Below, piece by piece: positions 22,987-35,094 of a stretch of 64,000 nt of DNA. Each line of letters starts with the position of its first letter. The stretch's first letter is position 1. Source of the stretch: Scolanthus callimorphus (Eukaryota > Cnidaria > Anthozoa > Actiniaria > Edwardsiidae); assembly GCA_033964015.1 (NCBI GenBank), contig CM066924.1, positions 5,934,251 to 5,998,250 on the forward strand, given 5' to 3'. A program made the translations under genes and the position numbers. The notes beneath the pieces were generated by a model. That model was not told the DNA's origin and did no database searches. It saw nothing but the letters and a program-made list of their open reading frames with translations.

Positions 22987-24889
22987 CAGGCCCGTAGCCA
23001 GGGGGAAGGGGGGGGGGGGGGACGGGGGTGCGCAAGCACCCTCCCCGCGACAAAAAGGTCCACATTTGTACACTGTAAATAAAGCACCTAAATTTATATT
23101 TGCTTTTTCTAGCGAATTTTGACTAGCGGTTTCTCAATAAAAAACAAATTCATACCACATTGGTCCGCTTTTTCTAAATTAGCACCCCCCCCCCCCCCCC
23201 CAAAAAAAAGACACATCATGCTTAGACACATCATTCGCCTTTGTCACACGGACGCCATCTTGGATTTCCTAATACAGCGAAGCATGCATGAAAGCGAGGC
23301 CAGGCGTGTTAGCTGCTCAGTAGATCAAGGCATGGTCAATACTTAATTTTGCCCTAAAACTTAGGGGGGTGGTCAACTTTGTTGGAAAATGCATATATCA
23401 AGAGAATAACTTGTCCATAACATCGGTATGGATAAACTCTTCAATAAAAATAATGTCCACTCTTCATCAACTCATCACGTGACCTATCAAATTTCTTAAC
23501 ACCAAAAATTCGAAATGTCAACATATTTTTTAAAAATCCGAGTCCTAAACGCAAGTTTTCTTGAAACTTTTTCTTATGAATAGATTAAGGGCATGAACAT
23601 TTGAAACTTGTCATCTGGACATCTAACACGGCGGCTGTTGCGGTTATTCAATCGTTTATTTCGGTCACAAAACGCCCAATCGGCTTAGAAAAATAATTTT
23701 GTGTGATGGTGAAGCTTGTCCAGACATTTTCTAAAGTTATGAAACAAACCACACACTAAAACATATCAACATGCACACACCCTAATCAACATGTTTTTTG
23801 GTCACCATGACATGTTGTAGTTTTTTTCATTACTACTTACAGGTCAGTCAAAGTACACTGAATGATGCTCATTTTGATCTGTAAAGTGGTTGGAGTGGTT
23901 GCAGAACAACGGGTCGACTTATATTTCTCAACCCAAAGCTATTATCTAACCCCACTGGAAGGCCCCGAAATATCGGGTATTAAAACTGATAGGTTAAAAA
24001 ATGAAATCGTTACTATTGCTAAACATCGTCTTTTCTCCGCCGGTTCTTGCAGTCTGAATTTCAGTCTGAATCAGTTTAAACAGTCGCAGATGAAGGTCCA
24101 CAGATCCTCAAATCAAACAAAGTTTATTTGCACTACACAGGCAACTGAATAAACCTTTTATTTTATCCTTCCCGTTTTCAGAATAAAAGAAGCAAAACAA
24201 ACGAGAAATAGAAATAGCGCGCTATTTGATTACAAATTCGCGATACTCAACAGTGCTTTTCCCTGAGTTGAGTCTGCAATGTAACATGGACGCCAGCGGT
24301 TGTTGCGCATGGCATGTGCAAAATACTCCTCTGTTTTGAAATTCAGAACAATTATTTTGGTACCACCGTTCCGCTTGCTGTTTTTCACCAATGCTTATGC
24401 AAATGAGAAAAACCATAAACACTGTCGTCACAATATAATCGCCTATAATTGCTTAATATCGCGAATGCGACTTACCATGACAAATAACAGTCGGATAACC
24501 ATCGCAGTCTGTATCCTTTTTACAACTACTCCCTGAGCCTGCAATATATCGTTTAGTTTAAACAACGACAACAAACAAGAGTGAAGGCGAGGGCAACGGA
24601 CTCTGTATGTATCTCCTGCGTATTTCCGTTCCTGCGTGTTTCCACCTGCCTCGAACTCAGGCGTCTCGGGTGTGTCAAAATCAAAAGCGCGGCCATAATG
24701 GCGAACTCGTGGATGGTTGACTCATGCGAAAGTCAGAGCGCATTTCGCGAAAATATTTTTTATCTACAACTTTAAAAATATACTCGCTATGAACTTCAAT
24801 CTTGGAGAATATAAGCAGGTATCTTTTGGCAATATTACGCATATGATCTCCATTAGCGTTAATACGTTTAATAATATCTGAGCTTAAAT
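22987..24889. other. No gene recognised; poly-G and poly-C tracts
   Basis: The segment starts at a CCCGTAGCCAGGGGG-type transposon end with a G12 tract (about 23009-23020). A C16 tract lies at about 23185-23200. The rest is unbounded AT-rich DNA with ORFs of no more than 96 codons that resemble no family I know. Confidence 0.4.
24744..24834. repeat. Left arm of a dispersed inverted repeat (pairs with 27142-27236)
   Basis: About 90 bases including ACTTCAATCTTGGAGAATA recur in inverse orientation 2.4 kb away with roughly 90% identity. The left copy lies in a 107-codon minus ORF of unknown content. The right copy has a single-base deletion that breaks that frame, so at least one is not functional coding DNA. 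Confidence 0.75.
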
Positions 24890-25099
24890 GGACACCTTTC
24901 ATTGAGAGATCAACCCCGCGCAAAGAAAAATAGTCCAAAAACACGACTAAAATTCTAAAATAGGCACTTTGCTTCCAACGAATTTCCTGAAACTTCGTTA
25001 ACACTTAGTCCAACTGACTTCAATATGATTACGGAGTTTCGTTCAAAAATACCAGCAACTTTTTTTTTGCGCGGGGTTGATATCACAAGGAAGGGGTCC
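24890..25099. repeat. Foldback with ATCAACCCCGCGCAAA arms
   Basis: The left arm (24890-24930) and right arm (25058-25099) share GATCAACCCCGCGCAAA and GGACACCTTTC-type sequence in inverse. An A/T homopolymer is next to each GC-rich block. Confidence 0.6.
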
Positions 25100-25143
25100 A
25101 TTTGAACTAGAAGAAGCGGGAACATTTTATCACTTTACAGCCG

Positions 25144-25490
25144 ATGCGACCATTAACGCGAGACCACAGCTGTCTGCTCTACGCTGACGACTTCGTCATC
25201 TTTTCAAGGTCCGCCAAGGGTCTGCAAAAGTATCTTGACTGTCTTAAAGAATACTGTGATCTTACTCAAATATCAGTTAACCTAGACAAAACCAAAATTA
25301 TGATTTTTAACAATAACGGTAGGACGATGAACAATTACAAAACCAATTACAAATGTTAAAAGTTACAAATACTCAGCCCTGCACTTTTCCGTCTACGGCA
25401 CAATTTCCCTTGCTAAAGAGGAGATTAAGAAAATAGCCTTAAAAGCGATGTATAAACTTAGAAGTGGGCGTACAACATTCAGTTAACGTT
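25144..25490 (+). pseudogene. Non-LTR retrotransposon reverse transcriptase fragment
   Basis: The frame from about 25159 reads SCLLYADDFVIFSRSAKGLQ and on to NLDKTKIMIFN. This contains the YADD catalytic box of LINE reverse transcriptases and the conserved downstream NxxKTK motif. After a frameshift near 25340 it continues with SYKYSALHFSVYGTISLAKE and KALKAMYKLR-like sequence, again typical of ORF2. The rest of the 5' and 3' coding parts is missing. It is therefore a dead, internally truncated LINE copy, probably CR1/L2/Rex-like. Confidence 0.8.
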
Positions 25491-25630
25491 ACGATTATTT
25501 GACTCACTAAGTTTGATTAGAACATGACCAATGCTACTCAGCCAATCAGCAACCGGTATTTGCGTCCCTTATATCCCATAGAAACTAAAGCGTCAAGCGG
25601 CGAGGGCATTAAACAATAGGGAAAATTAGG

Positions 25631-25789
25631 GTTTTGTACATAGTCTTAGTATTCATGCTCATAGTCATTAATATTCTCTGGTTGCACCTTGCATTTTCAT
25701 TGTTCTCCTGAAGAAGAACAAAGAAAACCAAGGTGCAACATAGAGAATACTAATGACTATGGATGAATACTAATGACTATGTACAAACC
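25631..25789. mobile_element. Foldback with GTTTTGTACATAGTC ends
   Basis: Arms of about 66 bases (25631-25696 and 25726-25789) share TACTAATGACTATG and AAGGTGCAAC blocks in inverse, with a loop of about 30 bases. The right arm has a short tandem copy of GAATACTAATGACTATG. Confidence 0.8.
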
Positions 25790-27007
25790 ACACCCTGTTC
25801 TTCCCTCGCAGCTTGACAACCAACTCTACAAAATAAAGGAAAACATTGACTTCATTGTCATCTTTTGCAAAATAGCCCTTTATTACAAGTCTCTCTCCAA
25901 CATTTTTCTATAACAAAATAAACAAATCAAAATTAGTACATTACCAACATTGCAATTTGTTTATAATAACCACGTTTATAAGAATTCGAAGTTTTATTAG
26001 GCAAAAAATTAAAAACCTTAAGTAAATAGTAACCGCCAAAAACACATGCATATTTTCCTGTAGTAATCAAAATAATCCTCCAGATTTATAGAAAAACTTT
26101 TCAAGTGTTGGACAAATGCAATTCTAGGTTGTTTTTGACCAGTTATCAAGACGATGGAATTGGATTGCGATTTGAGCTATTTTTCTTTCTTGTCAGAGAG
26201 GTGGCCAGCAAGCGTGCGAGAGCCCCATAGCTTTTTGTTCTGTAGTTAAGCATAGCAAATACCTAAAAGTTTCTCCACGAACTTTTTGCATTTTGATGTC
26301 GCCCTTTTGATGTATAACGTACTGTATTTTTAAGGGGAAAACTTCCACCTTTCGCATCAGTTTATTGTCTGATTCACTCAACTCTTGGCTCTCTCGAGGC
26401 ATTTGAAGAACGTTTGAGTCTCAAATTGCTAAAACAAACTTCGAATTTTGCCAGCCTCGAACATTAGCGCTCTTGCAATTCTCATAAGAAAGCCCCGGGA
26501 AGAAACAGATTGTCAATTCAAAAGTATGTTTTACCAAATGTTCCGCTGTAAAGTTCAATTTCCGGTGTTCGATCGGAACTTTACGGATTTACGAATTCTG
26601 ATAACGAGACCGAGATTTTATGTACGCTTTCTGTTTCTCCCTTTTTTTTGTGGCCATAGGAGTCGAGGAATCCATTACAAATGCTTGCGATAGAATATTT
26701 TCATTTCTTACCTGACTTCGGGAACGAAACCTGTCAGCAACTCCAGTATGGCCAGTTTCAAACTGCTATCGTCTCAAAACAAACACTTGGAAATTATTAG
26801 AACAATTCATGCACTCAAAATAACCGCTTTGTCGGTAGATCTTTTCATTCACACACACAAGGCTTGATTGACACTACTATTGTAAAAAGCCTTGGATGAA
26901 GTATGGCTCTGAACAATGCTCTGTAATGATGTTGATATGTCAATGACAACTAGCACAAAAACTTTCAAAATACTTTCTTCGTGGCATTGGTCATGTTCTA
27001 AAAAAGT
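25790..27007. other. No gene recognised
   Basis: This is AT-rich DNA. ORFs at 26193-26402 (minus) and 26448-26693 (plus) have no splice context or family signature that I can see. Confidence 0.4.
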
Positions 27008-27136
27008 AGAGAATGGACGCTCGTGTCCTATGGGAAATAGACCACTAATGAACAAAAATCTACTCGCGCTAACGCGCTCGCAGATTTTTGTTCATTAGTG
27101 GTCTATATCCCATAGAACACTCGCGTCCATTCTCTA
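27008..27136. mobile_element. Near-perfect palindrome around CGCGCTAACGCGC
   Basis: Arms of about 60 bases (TAGAGAATGGACGCTCGTG type, then GGTCTATTTCCCATAGG) flank a tiny loop at the phrase CTCGCGCTAACGCGCTCG. The right inverted-repeat copy (27142) begins just after it. Confidence 0.8.
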
Positions 27137-27141
27137 ACCCT

Positions 27142-27236
27142 TACATATTGCCAAAAGATACCTGCTTTATTCTCCAAGATTGAAGTTCATAGCGGGCATA
27201 TTTTTAAAGTTGTAGACGAAAATATATTTTTCAGGG
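27142..27236. repeat. Right arm of a dispersed inverted repeat (pairs with 24744-24834)
   Basis: See the left arm. This copy lacks one A relative to it (CTTTATTCTCC against CTTATATTCTCC) and lies next to the palindrome at 27008. Confidence 0.75.
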
Positions 27237-27623
27237 TATTCCAGGTGCATATAAGTATGTGTCGAAATGAACTACCTCGGGTCGGATCTTTCTTTTTGTG
27301 TCTTTTGACTTCTCCACATTTGAGTCCTTTGCTATGGCGACGTTCATGGCTAGTTGGAGGCACAGGAAGACCACAGAAGAGCGATGATGCATTACTGGCC
27401 ATGGCGATACCTCTGAGATAATGATAGAATAATGGTATGTCCGAATAATAATAACAAAACAATAATGACAACTACTATAACTACTCAAGTGATCAACGCG
27501 CTTTTTGGTCGAGACGTTTTCGTCATATTTCATAACAATTATTCCTTTCTCGAGCCCGAATGGGCTCAGAGTCAATGGCCGATCACAAACGTGGCTCTGT
27601 CAGATGCTAAGGATTTTCATATA

Positions 27624-27885
27624 TATACCGTTTCCGGGAAACGTTGTCACCCAAAAAGCCTATAAGCTTGAAGCGCAAAAGGATGATGGGGGCATTTAAA
27701 CTGCTACTGTTTGATCTGAATGAGACAGTTATCGCAAACACAGGTAAATGATTAAATTCAGCACATTTCCAAGCATGTTTGTTTCTAATATTTTACAGAA
27801 ATTTAAATAAATCTTTACCCATACTCCCTAGCGCACACCAAGCTTATAGGCATTTTGGGTGACAACGTATCCCGGAAACGGTATA
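27624..27885. mobile_element. MITE with TATACCGTTTCC ends
   Basis: Inverted ends of about 46 bases (TATACCGTTTCCGGGAAACG on the left, its near-inverse on the right, plus GTTGTCACCC and GCCTATAAGCTT) enclose 170 bases of AT-rich DNA. The right end merges into a (TA)n tract, consistent with TA insertion preference. Confidence 0.8.
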
Positions 27886-28084
27886 TATATATATATATAT
27901 AAGATATATAATATTAGTCAAATCACACTAGTAGTATCAATGCTGCGATCTGATTGGTTGAGCTACTAGCAGGATATAAGTTATAGCCTACTAGTAGCGA
28001 AAAGTGTCGGGTTTGCATTGAGAGCCGTAAAAATGGCCACACCAGAAATCGCTTTTGGCTATACAAATTAAACCTGAGTCAATT

Positions 28085-28092
28085 GCCCATTC

Positions 28093-28125
<33 letters not shown>

Positions 28126-28545
28126 GGTGTCGTCGTATCTTTTAGGGGTTAAAATCACGGGGGTTTGGTCTCTTTTAGGGGTGATCTTGATCTTTAATAA
28201 AATTTTAGGGAGATTGGTATCTTTTAGGCCCGAAAACTGTGTCCAATTGTTTTTTCTCATGATGGTGCTTCTAAAAACCGTTTAAGAAAGAGAGATTACT
28301 CGATGAGAAGACGATAAATTAGAAACAAACACGAAAATGTCTTGATGGGTATCTTTTACCTGTTACCTGTCTCTTTCGCGCCTACTTTGCACATAAGGCC
28401 TCATCTTTCAGGGTAAAAAATTATTTGAGCCACGCCATGGCCCGCCATATGTTTGGTATCTTTTAGGGGTGAAACTGAACATTTCCGACGATCATCCCCG
28501 ACCCAAAAAATATGGGTGTAACCCCCCCCCCCCCCCCAATTTTAT
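28085..28545. mobile_element. Element tiled with GTATCTTTTAGGGGT, bounded by G30 and C16
   Basis: A G30 tract (28095-28124) and a C16 tract (28522-28537) bound a non-coding interior with five copies of GTATCTTTTAGGGGT or close variants. The same motif occurs in 46455-46590 and, inverted as ACCCCTAAAAGGTACC, in 49475-49816. (TAAA)n follows on the right. Confidence 0.55.
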
Positions 28546-29030
28546 AAATAAATAAATAAATAATTGTACACACAAAATTCAGATTTGAATCATTCTTAGT
28601 GATGATACAGGTACTGTATAATTCCTAGAGAAACAGGAAAAACCCCTTCAGAGCTCTTTTCAAAAATCTCTTAAACCAATACGAAGATATAGAATCAAGA
28701 ATCGCATATAAATAACAAAGTTATGATGCATTTAAAAAAAATTGAAAAAATGTTCAATGCAATCATGTAAAGGGTATGTTCTTTTGTATGTAAAAATGAT
28801 CAATAAAAAAGCATTAGGTAAAAATCCTAAATTCTAAATTGTACTGAATTCCTAAAAAAATCTAAAGAATAGATTTCTCCAAAAAACATTATATTGAATT
28901 ATGAAACATTATTTTGTATTAAACATCGCCTGTCTTATAAATCAATTGTATTTGAAAAACTTCATGGAAGTATCACTATTATATAATGTCCTGACTCCAA
29001 ATCGGCTGTACAAAAAAGGCTAACAAATGG
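28546..29030. other. AT-rich, no feature recognised
   Basis: Very AT-rich spacer with many AAAAAA/TTTTTT runs. There is no gene or bounded repeat. Confidence 0.5.
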
Positions 29031-29176
29031 TGGGTCATCTCCAGTGTAAGAACCATTCCCTGAGGACACCTTTGTCTTTAGTTACCATTTAATCATGATT
29101 GGTTCAACCTTCGTTCTACCAAACAAAGAAAGCTTTGTGACGCAGCTGGTGAGTTCTTACACTGGAGATGAGCCCA
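29031..29176. repeat. Foldback with CATCTCCAGTGTAAGAAC ends
   Basis: Terminal inverted repeats of about 23 bases (29031-29053 and 29154-29176) are nearly perfect. The interior is unrelated AT-rich DNA. The flanks share AAATGGTGG on the left and AAATATGGTGG on the right. Confidence 0.65.
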
Positions 29177-29971
29177 AATATGGTGGTTCTTAGGGCAGGT
29201 TTACACTCGAACGCAAGCTCAAGTGGAAAAGAGCGACGCAAGCGCAAGGTCTAAAATCAACATAAATATTGCTTGCGCGCATTGCGTTCGCCGCAAGCTA
29301 GCGCAAGGCGAACGCAACTTCTTGATTTCCTTGCGCTTGAGTCTGCGCTTCCCTTCCAGTGTCAGCCGCCATTTTGACAGCATAGCAAGATACCAAGTCG
29401 GAGAAAGCATCCATTTCCATGGGCTGATTTTAAGAATAAGAGCAATGTTCTCGACTGAATTTGGTAAACCTAATCTGAAACTTTGTTTCTAGATGTATTC
29501 CAATGACAAAATATGATCGGTAAAATCTACAATAGAGAATTATTGCTAAAGTTGCTTTATGTGTCCGTGACAAATCTTTTTGTAAAAATGAAACTACGTG
29601 GCCAAAGTAGGAAAGTGTCCTATTAATTCCTTTATGTTTTTTTTTTCTACAACCACTAATTTTGAATCGCTCCACTTAAAATGATCTCCTCAATGTGCTT
29701 GGAAAATAAAGAAACATTTTGTCCCTCTCAACAAAAGTACAGCCATCCTCTTTCTATTGTGTTTGGATTCTTTGTTATGAAATAAGTTGAGCTCGCCATA
29801 CTAACACTTAGAAAATGTTCATAAATACCCTTTTGTCTATAGTTTTGATAAAAACTCTATGTTGTACGAAAAAATAAAGGTTGCTCCAGTTTTTGTTAAA
29901 AGAGCAACAATACAAGGATAAAACACGCAGAGAAACAGTTTAAAACAACAAAAAACAAACTTCATATCGGA

Positions 29972-30160
29972 GTTTATTATATAAACACCAATGAAATACC
30001 GGGTGATCTCCCGCGCGAAAACTTGATATCTTCACACGTGAAAATAACATGATATTTTCACATGTGAAGATATCACACTTGCCTTTGCTCAATGCTCGAT
30101 TTTTAGCTTAACTCAAATAAATCTAGAATTTGGTATTTCATTGATGTTTATATAATAAAC
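29972..30160. mobile_element. Foldback with GTTTATTATATAAACACC ends
   Basis: The 29-base ends are perfect inverses apart from one base. They enclose a second palindrome (30027-30077, TGATATCTTCACACGTGAAA type). Confidence 0.8.
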
Positions 30161-30165
30161 AGAAC

Positions 30166-30262
30166 ATTACATGGCCGCTTGGAGACACGAATTTTATCTT
30201 CTCGTGTTAAAAATTTATCATCACTCGAAGATAAAATTCGTATCTCCGCGCGGCCATGTAAT
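30166..30262. mobile_element. Foldback with ATTACATGGCCGC ends
   Basis: About 38-base arms (ATTACATGGCCGC, then GAATTTTATCTTC) and a short loop. It is immediately adjacent to the previous foldback, separated by five bases. Confidence 0.8.
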
Positions 30263-31540
30263 ATCCTCTATATACATGTCCAGTTCTTGTCGTTTTGTCC
30301 TCATAATGCAACGAAATTGACTTACACTTACCTTAAATGGCTTCTGTAACTACTTGTATTCGAATAAAACTCGATCAGTTATTGCTACTGTAGTTATGTC
30401 GATTTGATATCAAATGCGCTACGTGCACTAGTGAAGCACCATGCTGGGATAATTCGTACTGTGATCATGAGCTAGGATTATTTTTACGGTTTTTGATTAA
30501 ATACGTTTTCTACCTGTTACAGTTTTTTATAATGTTAAGAACTACTTCAACCTGAGAAAAAGGAATTAGAATGGGAGTACAGCAAATGTATTTATTTTTT
30601 GTAAATGGTTTGGCGCAAACGTTGTTATCAAATAATGTACTTCACATTTGACAAACGGTTTTGATTTTTATTTTATTCTTTTGCTATAGACCTTTATCAC
30701 ATAGCAGAGTCCAGTACTAAATTCAGAATATATGGATATATGGATAGCTTCATATGAGATTTACGAGTGGCGTATTTCTCAATAAAACACTCGTGCCTAT
30801 ATAATAATACAGTTTATAAAATTAGTAATATTGCTATTGTTAACGTGATATAATATTACGTCTATAATATTGTTTGTGATTCAAATAAAAAAAACTGAAT
30901 TTGAATTTCACTCTTAGCTTGAGAAAACAGAATTATATCGTTTGCCGATTTTTCACGCTTGAAATAGCACTGCTAGCGCCCAACTGCGATAATCTGATAA
31001 TTCTATGTTTAAAATATTTGTACCTGTTATTTCACACTTGAAGTCCACTGCACGTTTTTGAAGTTATTTGCTAGCAAATAGCTTCTAAGTCGGACCCATA
31101 TTGGCTTTGCGGCTGTCTGTCTGCCTGCCATTCCCGCCAAATGCCCGGCTTGCACTCCATGTACTCTATCCATTGTACGTTCTTAAACGTGAACGACATA
31201 CTGCGTACAGCATTAAGCTGTCCATTTTACTTTTCACGCTTTTCCTTTGTCAAGGAAGAAATCAAATACTGACGGGGTATTTTGTTAGATGATTGCATGA
31301 AACCCGAACTACTGAAACTCCGCTGGAATATTCTGTAGAACAAATATCTAAAGAAAGAAATATTTCGCAAATTCTATTCTGTTTTCCGTCCATCCGTTTT
31401 TGCTAGTCATCCTACACCTTCGAAGATGAAAGTAAATGAAAGTAAATTGTCGGAACGCTCGGGTAAAAATTCAAAAGACGCGCTTATTAATAATTAGTAA
31501 TACATCTTCAGAAAGCTTTCTAGGCGCCCAAAATAAAATT
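30263..31540. other. No gene recognised
   Basis: AT-rich DNA with one 63-codon ORF (31101-31292) that I do not recognise. No repeats with clear ends. Confidence 0.4.
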
Positions 31541-32576
31541 TCAATTGACCCGGCGTAACCAATCGAACAAATCCGAACAAAAAATCAATCGAACTCAATC
31601 GAACACCAATCGTTCGATTTGTTCGGCGATCGAACACAATCGAACTTGAGCTTTGCTGTGAGTTCGATTTTCGAACAAAATCGTACACTATCAATCGAAC
31701 AGATTGGATTGTTCGATTTTGTTCGGTGTTAAGTTATATGTGTTTATGTTGGGCATTCTATTAACTCGCGCTCTGCGCATTCCCTCGAGGCCTCTTGGCG
31801 TATATATTCTTGTTAATTCATTAGTTATTCACTTGACAGTTTACCAGTCACATAACGCTTCAGCGTGTCTAAGTTTCAGTTCTTGATGTATCAATTCTTA
31901 GGCGAATTGTGTATTTTTAGACAAATTGTGTATTGTTAACATCGTCTCGTCTCCAATAAACTGGTACACGCGTCTACTCCTACACCCTTTGTCTTGTTAT
32001 TGTAGATATACAATATAAACGCTTTCTGCGCGTAGGAGCGCAGCGACAGAGCGCTGAAGAATAATGTGTGACAGGGAAGATAAGTCTAGTTAACAGCAAT
32101 TAGGGGAAAGAGGGGACTCCAAAACCTTTGGGATGGGGATGCTTGCCGTCCATGTTATTTTTAGGGGTTAAAATCGACTCTTTTTGCCTTTTGGAGGTAA
32201 AAAAAAGGAAGGCATTTGTTTACCACATTATTTCCGTCTTAAAACATCAGGCAGTATATTTTGGCGTGAAACATTTATCGACATTTGGTTTATTGCCTTA
32301 ACATTGTAGCTTAAAACCTCTAGTAGTTCAGGTGTGTTACAAATCTACACTATTTGTTGGTAATTTTTAGGAGTCAAAATCACTAAAACCACTCCCAATT
32401 TGGTACCTTAGGGAGACAAATCTAAGGATGTTTAACGTTCGATTTTGTTCGATTGTGAAGATTTTACTGTGAGTTCGATTGTGTTCGATTGCCAAACAAG
32501 TCGAAAATCAATCGAACGATTGGAAGTCGATTGAGTTCGATTACCGAACGTTCGATTGATTACGCCGGGAATTGAG
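31541..32576. mobile_element. 1-kb element with subterminal ATCGAAC repeats
   Basis: The ends CCCGGCGTAACCAATCGAAC and the inverse of CCCGGCGTAATCAATCGAAC flank dense clusters of ATCGAAC/GTTCGAT (more than a dozen within 31555-31730 and again in 32440-32560). The middle contains GGGGTTAAAATC-type blocks related to the motif-tiled elements. There is no coding sequence of note. Confidence 0.75.
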
Positions 32577-33000
32577 CATTCGATTGGAACGAAGTAGAAT
32601 TATTATGATTGTGTCTTTATTTCATTTTTTTGAGACGCGAACTCTTTGAGCAAAATAAACACAGAATGCTAATTGTATCATCCAAACAATTTTGAGGGAA
32701 ATTAGATTTTGGGTTGTGACCGTGAAATGTCAAATATTGCTGAACTTTGGCTGAAATTTTTATGAGACATTCGCTCTTAGAATGCACATTTTTAGATGCC
32801 AGTGCAATTCTCTCACTCGAATTCGGAAACACGTTAAAGTCTTTGTCTATTAGGTCGACTTCACCCATCGCGCGCGGCATTTTTGACTCATGGAGAATAT
32901 TTGTTATTCAAAGCACGAATGATCCACAATGCTTGGCGCCGACAGCTTGTAGGCTTTAGTCTTTGGGGTGACAAACTTTATTGAAACCACTATATACTGA

Positions 33001-33199
33001 TAGTCCATCACCTAGAGTGGTTCTAATACTCATCTCTGTAGAACAGCAGAGACTGCTACCATTTAAAAGTTTAACTGTTTAGCATTCAAAAAAACCGACC
33101 CCGGACAAACAGATCGGTAGCTTTCGATTAGAAATTCGAGTTTAAAAAGAAGTAGGTGAACTCCCGACAGCCGCCATTTTGTTTCTCGGAGGAAACCCC
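33001..33199. repeat. Duplicated segment, copy 1 (inverse of 38484-38698)
   Basis: About 200 bases are shared with the second copy at roughly 80-85% identity, including ACTCATCTCTGTAGAACAG and AGCTTTCGATTAGAAATTCG. Read on the minus strand it starts near an ATGGCGGC and encodes FKLEFLIESYRSVCPG, preserved in both copies. It may derive from a promoter plus first exon. Confidence 0.75.
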
Positions 33200-33226
33200 G
33201 CGTCCAGGTCCAATGAATAAACAAAT

Positions 33227-34523
33227 ACACTCTTTTTTTTTTATAAGAACCTTTTTTATAAGAACGTTCAGCCTGAAATTTACCCAAATTTTAAGAACAT
33301 GCTAAGAACGTGCTTGAGCCTCAGATAGGAGCAAAATAGATTTATTTTCAGTGATGCGTTCTAAAATCCAGAATCAAATGTGTTAATAATAACGACCTTC
33401 AATATTGTAATTTATAAACACTCTTAATGTATCAGTCAATTCCAGCGCTGACCATGCCCCCCCCGGGCAACCCCCGGGATTTTGGTCATTTCTAAAAATA
33501 AAACTGAAAATTCCCCACCCCCGGGCTAGCAAAAATGCAAAATACCCCACGGCGGGGAACACAAAAAGCGGAAAAATGCCCCACCCCCGGGACGAGAAAA
33601 AGACGGTAGGATTCCATCGACTCTGCGTGACAAAGCTTCACAACAAAAACTTCAACTCCATTTATACTGTCCGAGCATTTATAATTCGTTTCAGTAAATG
33701 TACTTTAGTTTTCTCGTCTTTGAACGAGTTCTCACTTCACTGAAAGTGAGACAAAATATAAATAAAGAAGTGAAACTAAGGTATTAGTACAATATCGGTA
33801 GACATTCCTAGGCCATTCGCCGTTATAGCCATTTCTGCAAATTGTCTCCGGAATCTCTCAATGCGAAATTTACCTTTATTCTATTTGCAGAGCAACTATT
33901 TGACAGTTATGTTACTTGACTTTTTGCTAAATTGGAACTCTTTTATAGTGTCAATTCATTTTTATGTTTTTCCACTGAGACGAAATTGCGAAATCTGTTT
34001 CTTCTCTATAAGGAGACGTTAACTGCGAATGTGCAAATGTCTTCCCCAAACGTGGTGTATACGGGCCATGCTCTGCATTATATTTTATGTGGCGTTATTT
34101 TCTGTAACTGGGACTTTGTAACTGCCAAACGATAGTTATTGTAACTGGTGTTGTAGTTCGCAAAACCCGACGCGCTTGAGATTAGAAAACCAAAATTCCC
34201 CACCCCCCTCCCCGGGGGAAAAGCAATTCCCGACCCTGGGACCAGCAAAATTTTCAAATTCCCCACCCCAGGGAAGGCAGCGGCGTGCAAATGCCCCACG
34301 GTGTCCCGGGGGGGGGGGGGGGGGATGGTCACACGCTGGAATTGACTGATACATAAATACTTCATTGGTATGTATCCTTCTATAAGATCTATCATATTTC
34401 AGGTTCCGACGTCACTGAAATGTAAGAACATCCGTAAGAACATTTCCAGCCTCAAACTGCTCCAAAAATAAGAACGGCCCAGCCTCAACTGAAAATTAGA
34501 CGTTCTTATAAAAAAAAGAGTGT
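33227..34523. mobile_element. Element with AGAACGT/CAGCCTCA subterminal repeats, hosting a nested element
   Basis: The ends ACACTCTTTTTTTTTATAAG and the inverse of ACACTCTTTTTTTTATAAG enclose TTCTTA, AGAACGT and GCCTCA blocks repeated near each end. The central 0.9 kb (33428-34353) is a separate inserted element. Confidence 0.75.
33428..34353. mobile_element. Nested element with TGTATCAGTCAATTCCAGCG ends
   Basis: The termini are 20-base inverses (TGTATCAGTCAATTCCAGCG at the left). Inside these are C8/CCCGGG (left) and CCCGG/G17 (right) tracts. Phrases such as CCCCACCCCCGGG repeat several times just inside both ends. There is no transposase. Confidence 0.8.
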
Positions 34524-35094
34524 ACCCGAAAAAGCTTCAAAATGCTTGTTTGTTTCTCATTCTATAGATTGTTATTATCGATAAGCGTTTTGTATGTTTT
34601 GGGTGGATTTTCGGTAGAAATTCAAGCTTTTTAAGCCAACTCTGTATTCTCTCGATAACGCGATTCAGAGTTTTGAATTGATTTAATTATAACTTCAATG
34701 CGAGCACAAATTTCCGTAAAATTATTAGCTTCGCTTTACATATTCTTTTTTCAAAGTAAAGATTTTTTGTTTAAAACTAGGATTTGTAGTTCATAGCTCA
34801 AGCATTTTAGGCGTAATTGGCTACGACGCGGCAATATTATTATTCGCTTCGCCGCGCTCGCAAATTCTAAAGGCTGATTTTGTGGCTTAATTTTTACTTT
34901 ATATTCTGAAATTATCTATCATTAGACCTTTTGGGTGTATTTTTACGTTGGTACTTTGAAGGCTTTCGAACACGACATGTGTATGCAATAAGTACAACAA
35001 GAACTCAGTGCAAGCGCTAATGTTTCGAAATCTTGCTACGTGGCAAAGTCTTAAATTGCAGGAGAAAGGCTGTATCAAATCAGCCTTCCGTTAA
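34524..35094. other. No gene recognised
   Basis: AT-rich spacer with a TCGCTTCGCCGCGCTCG phrase near 34847. There is nothing else to report. Confidence 0.45.

Noticed and set aside
24681..25004. 107-codon minus-strand ORF
   Set aside because: It overlaps the dispersed inverted repeat and a foldback; the other repeat copy breaks the frame.
32617..32880. 87-codon minus-strand ORF starting MPRAMGEVDLIDKDFNVF
   Set aside because: It looks fairly protein-like but has no clear splice sites, no recognised family and no neighbouring exons, so I could not support it as a gene.
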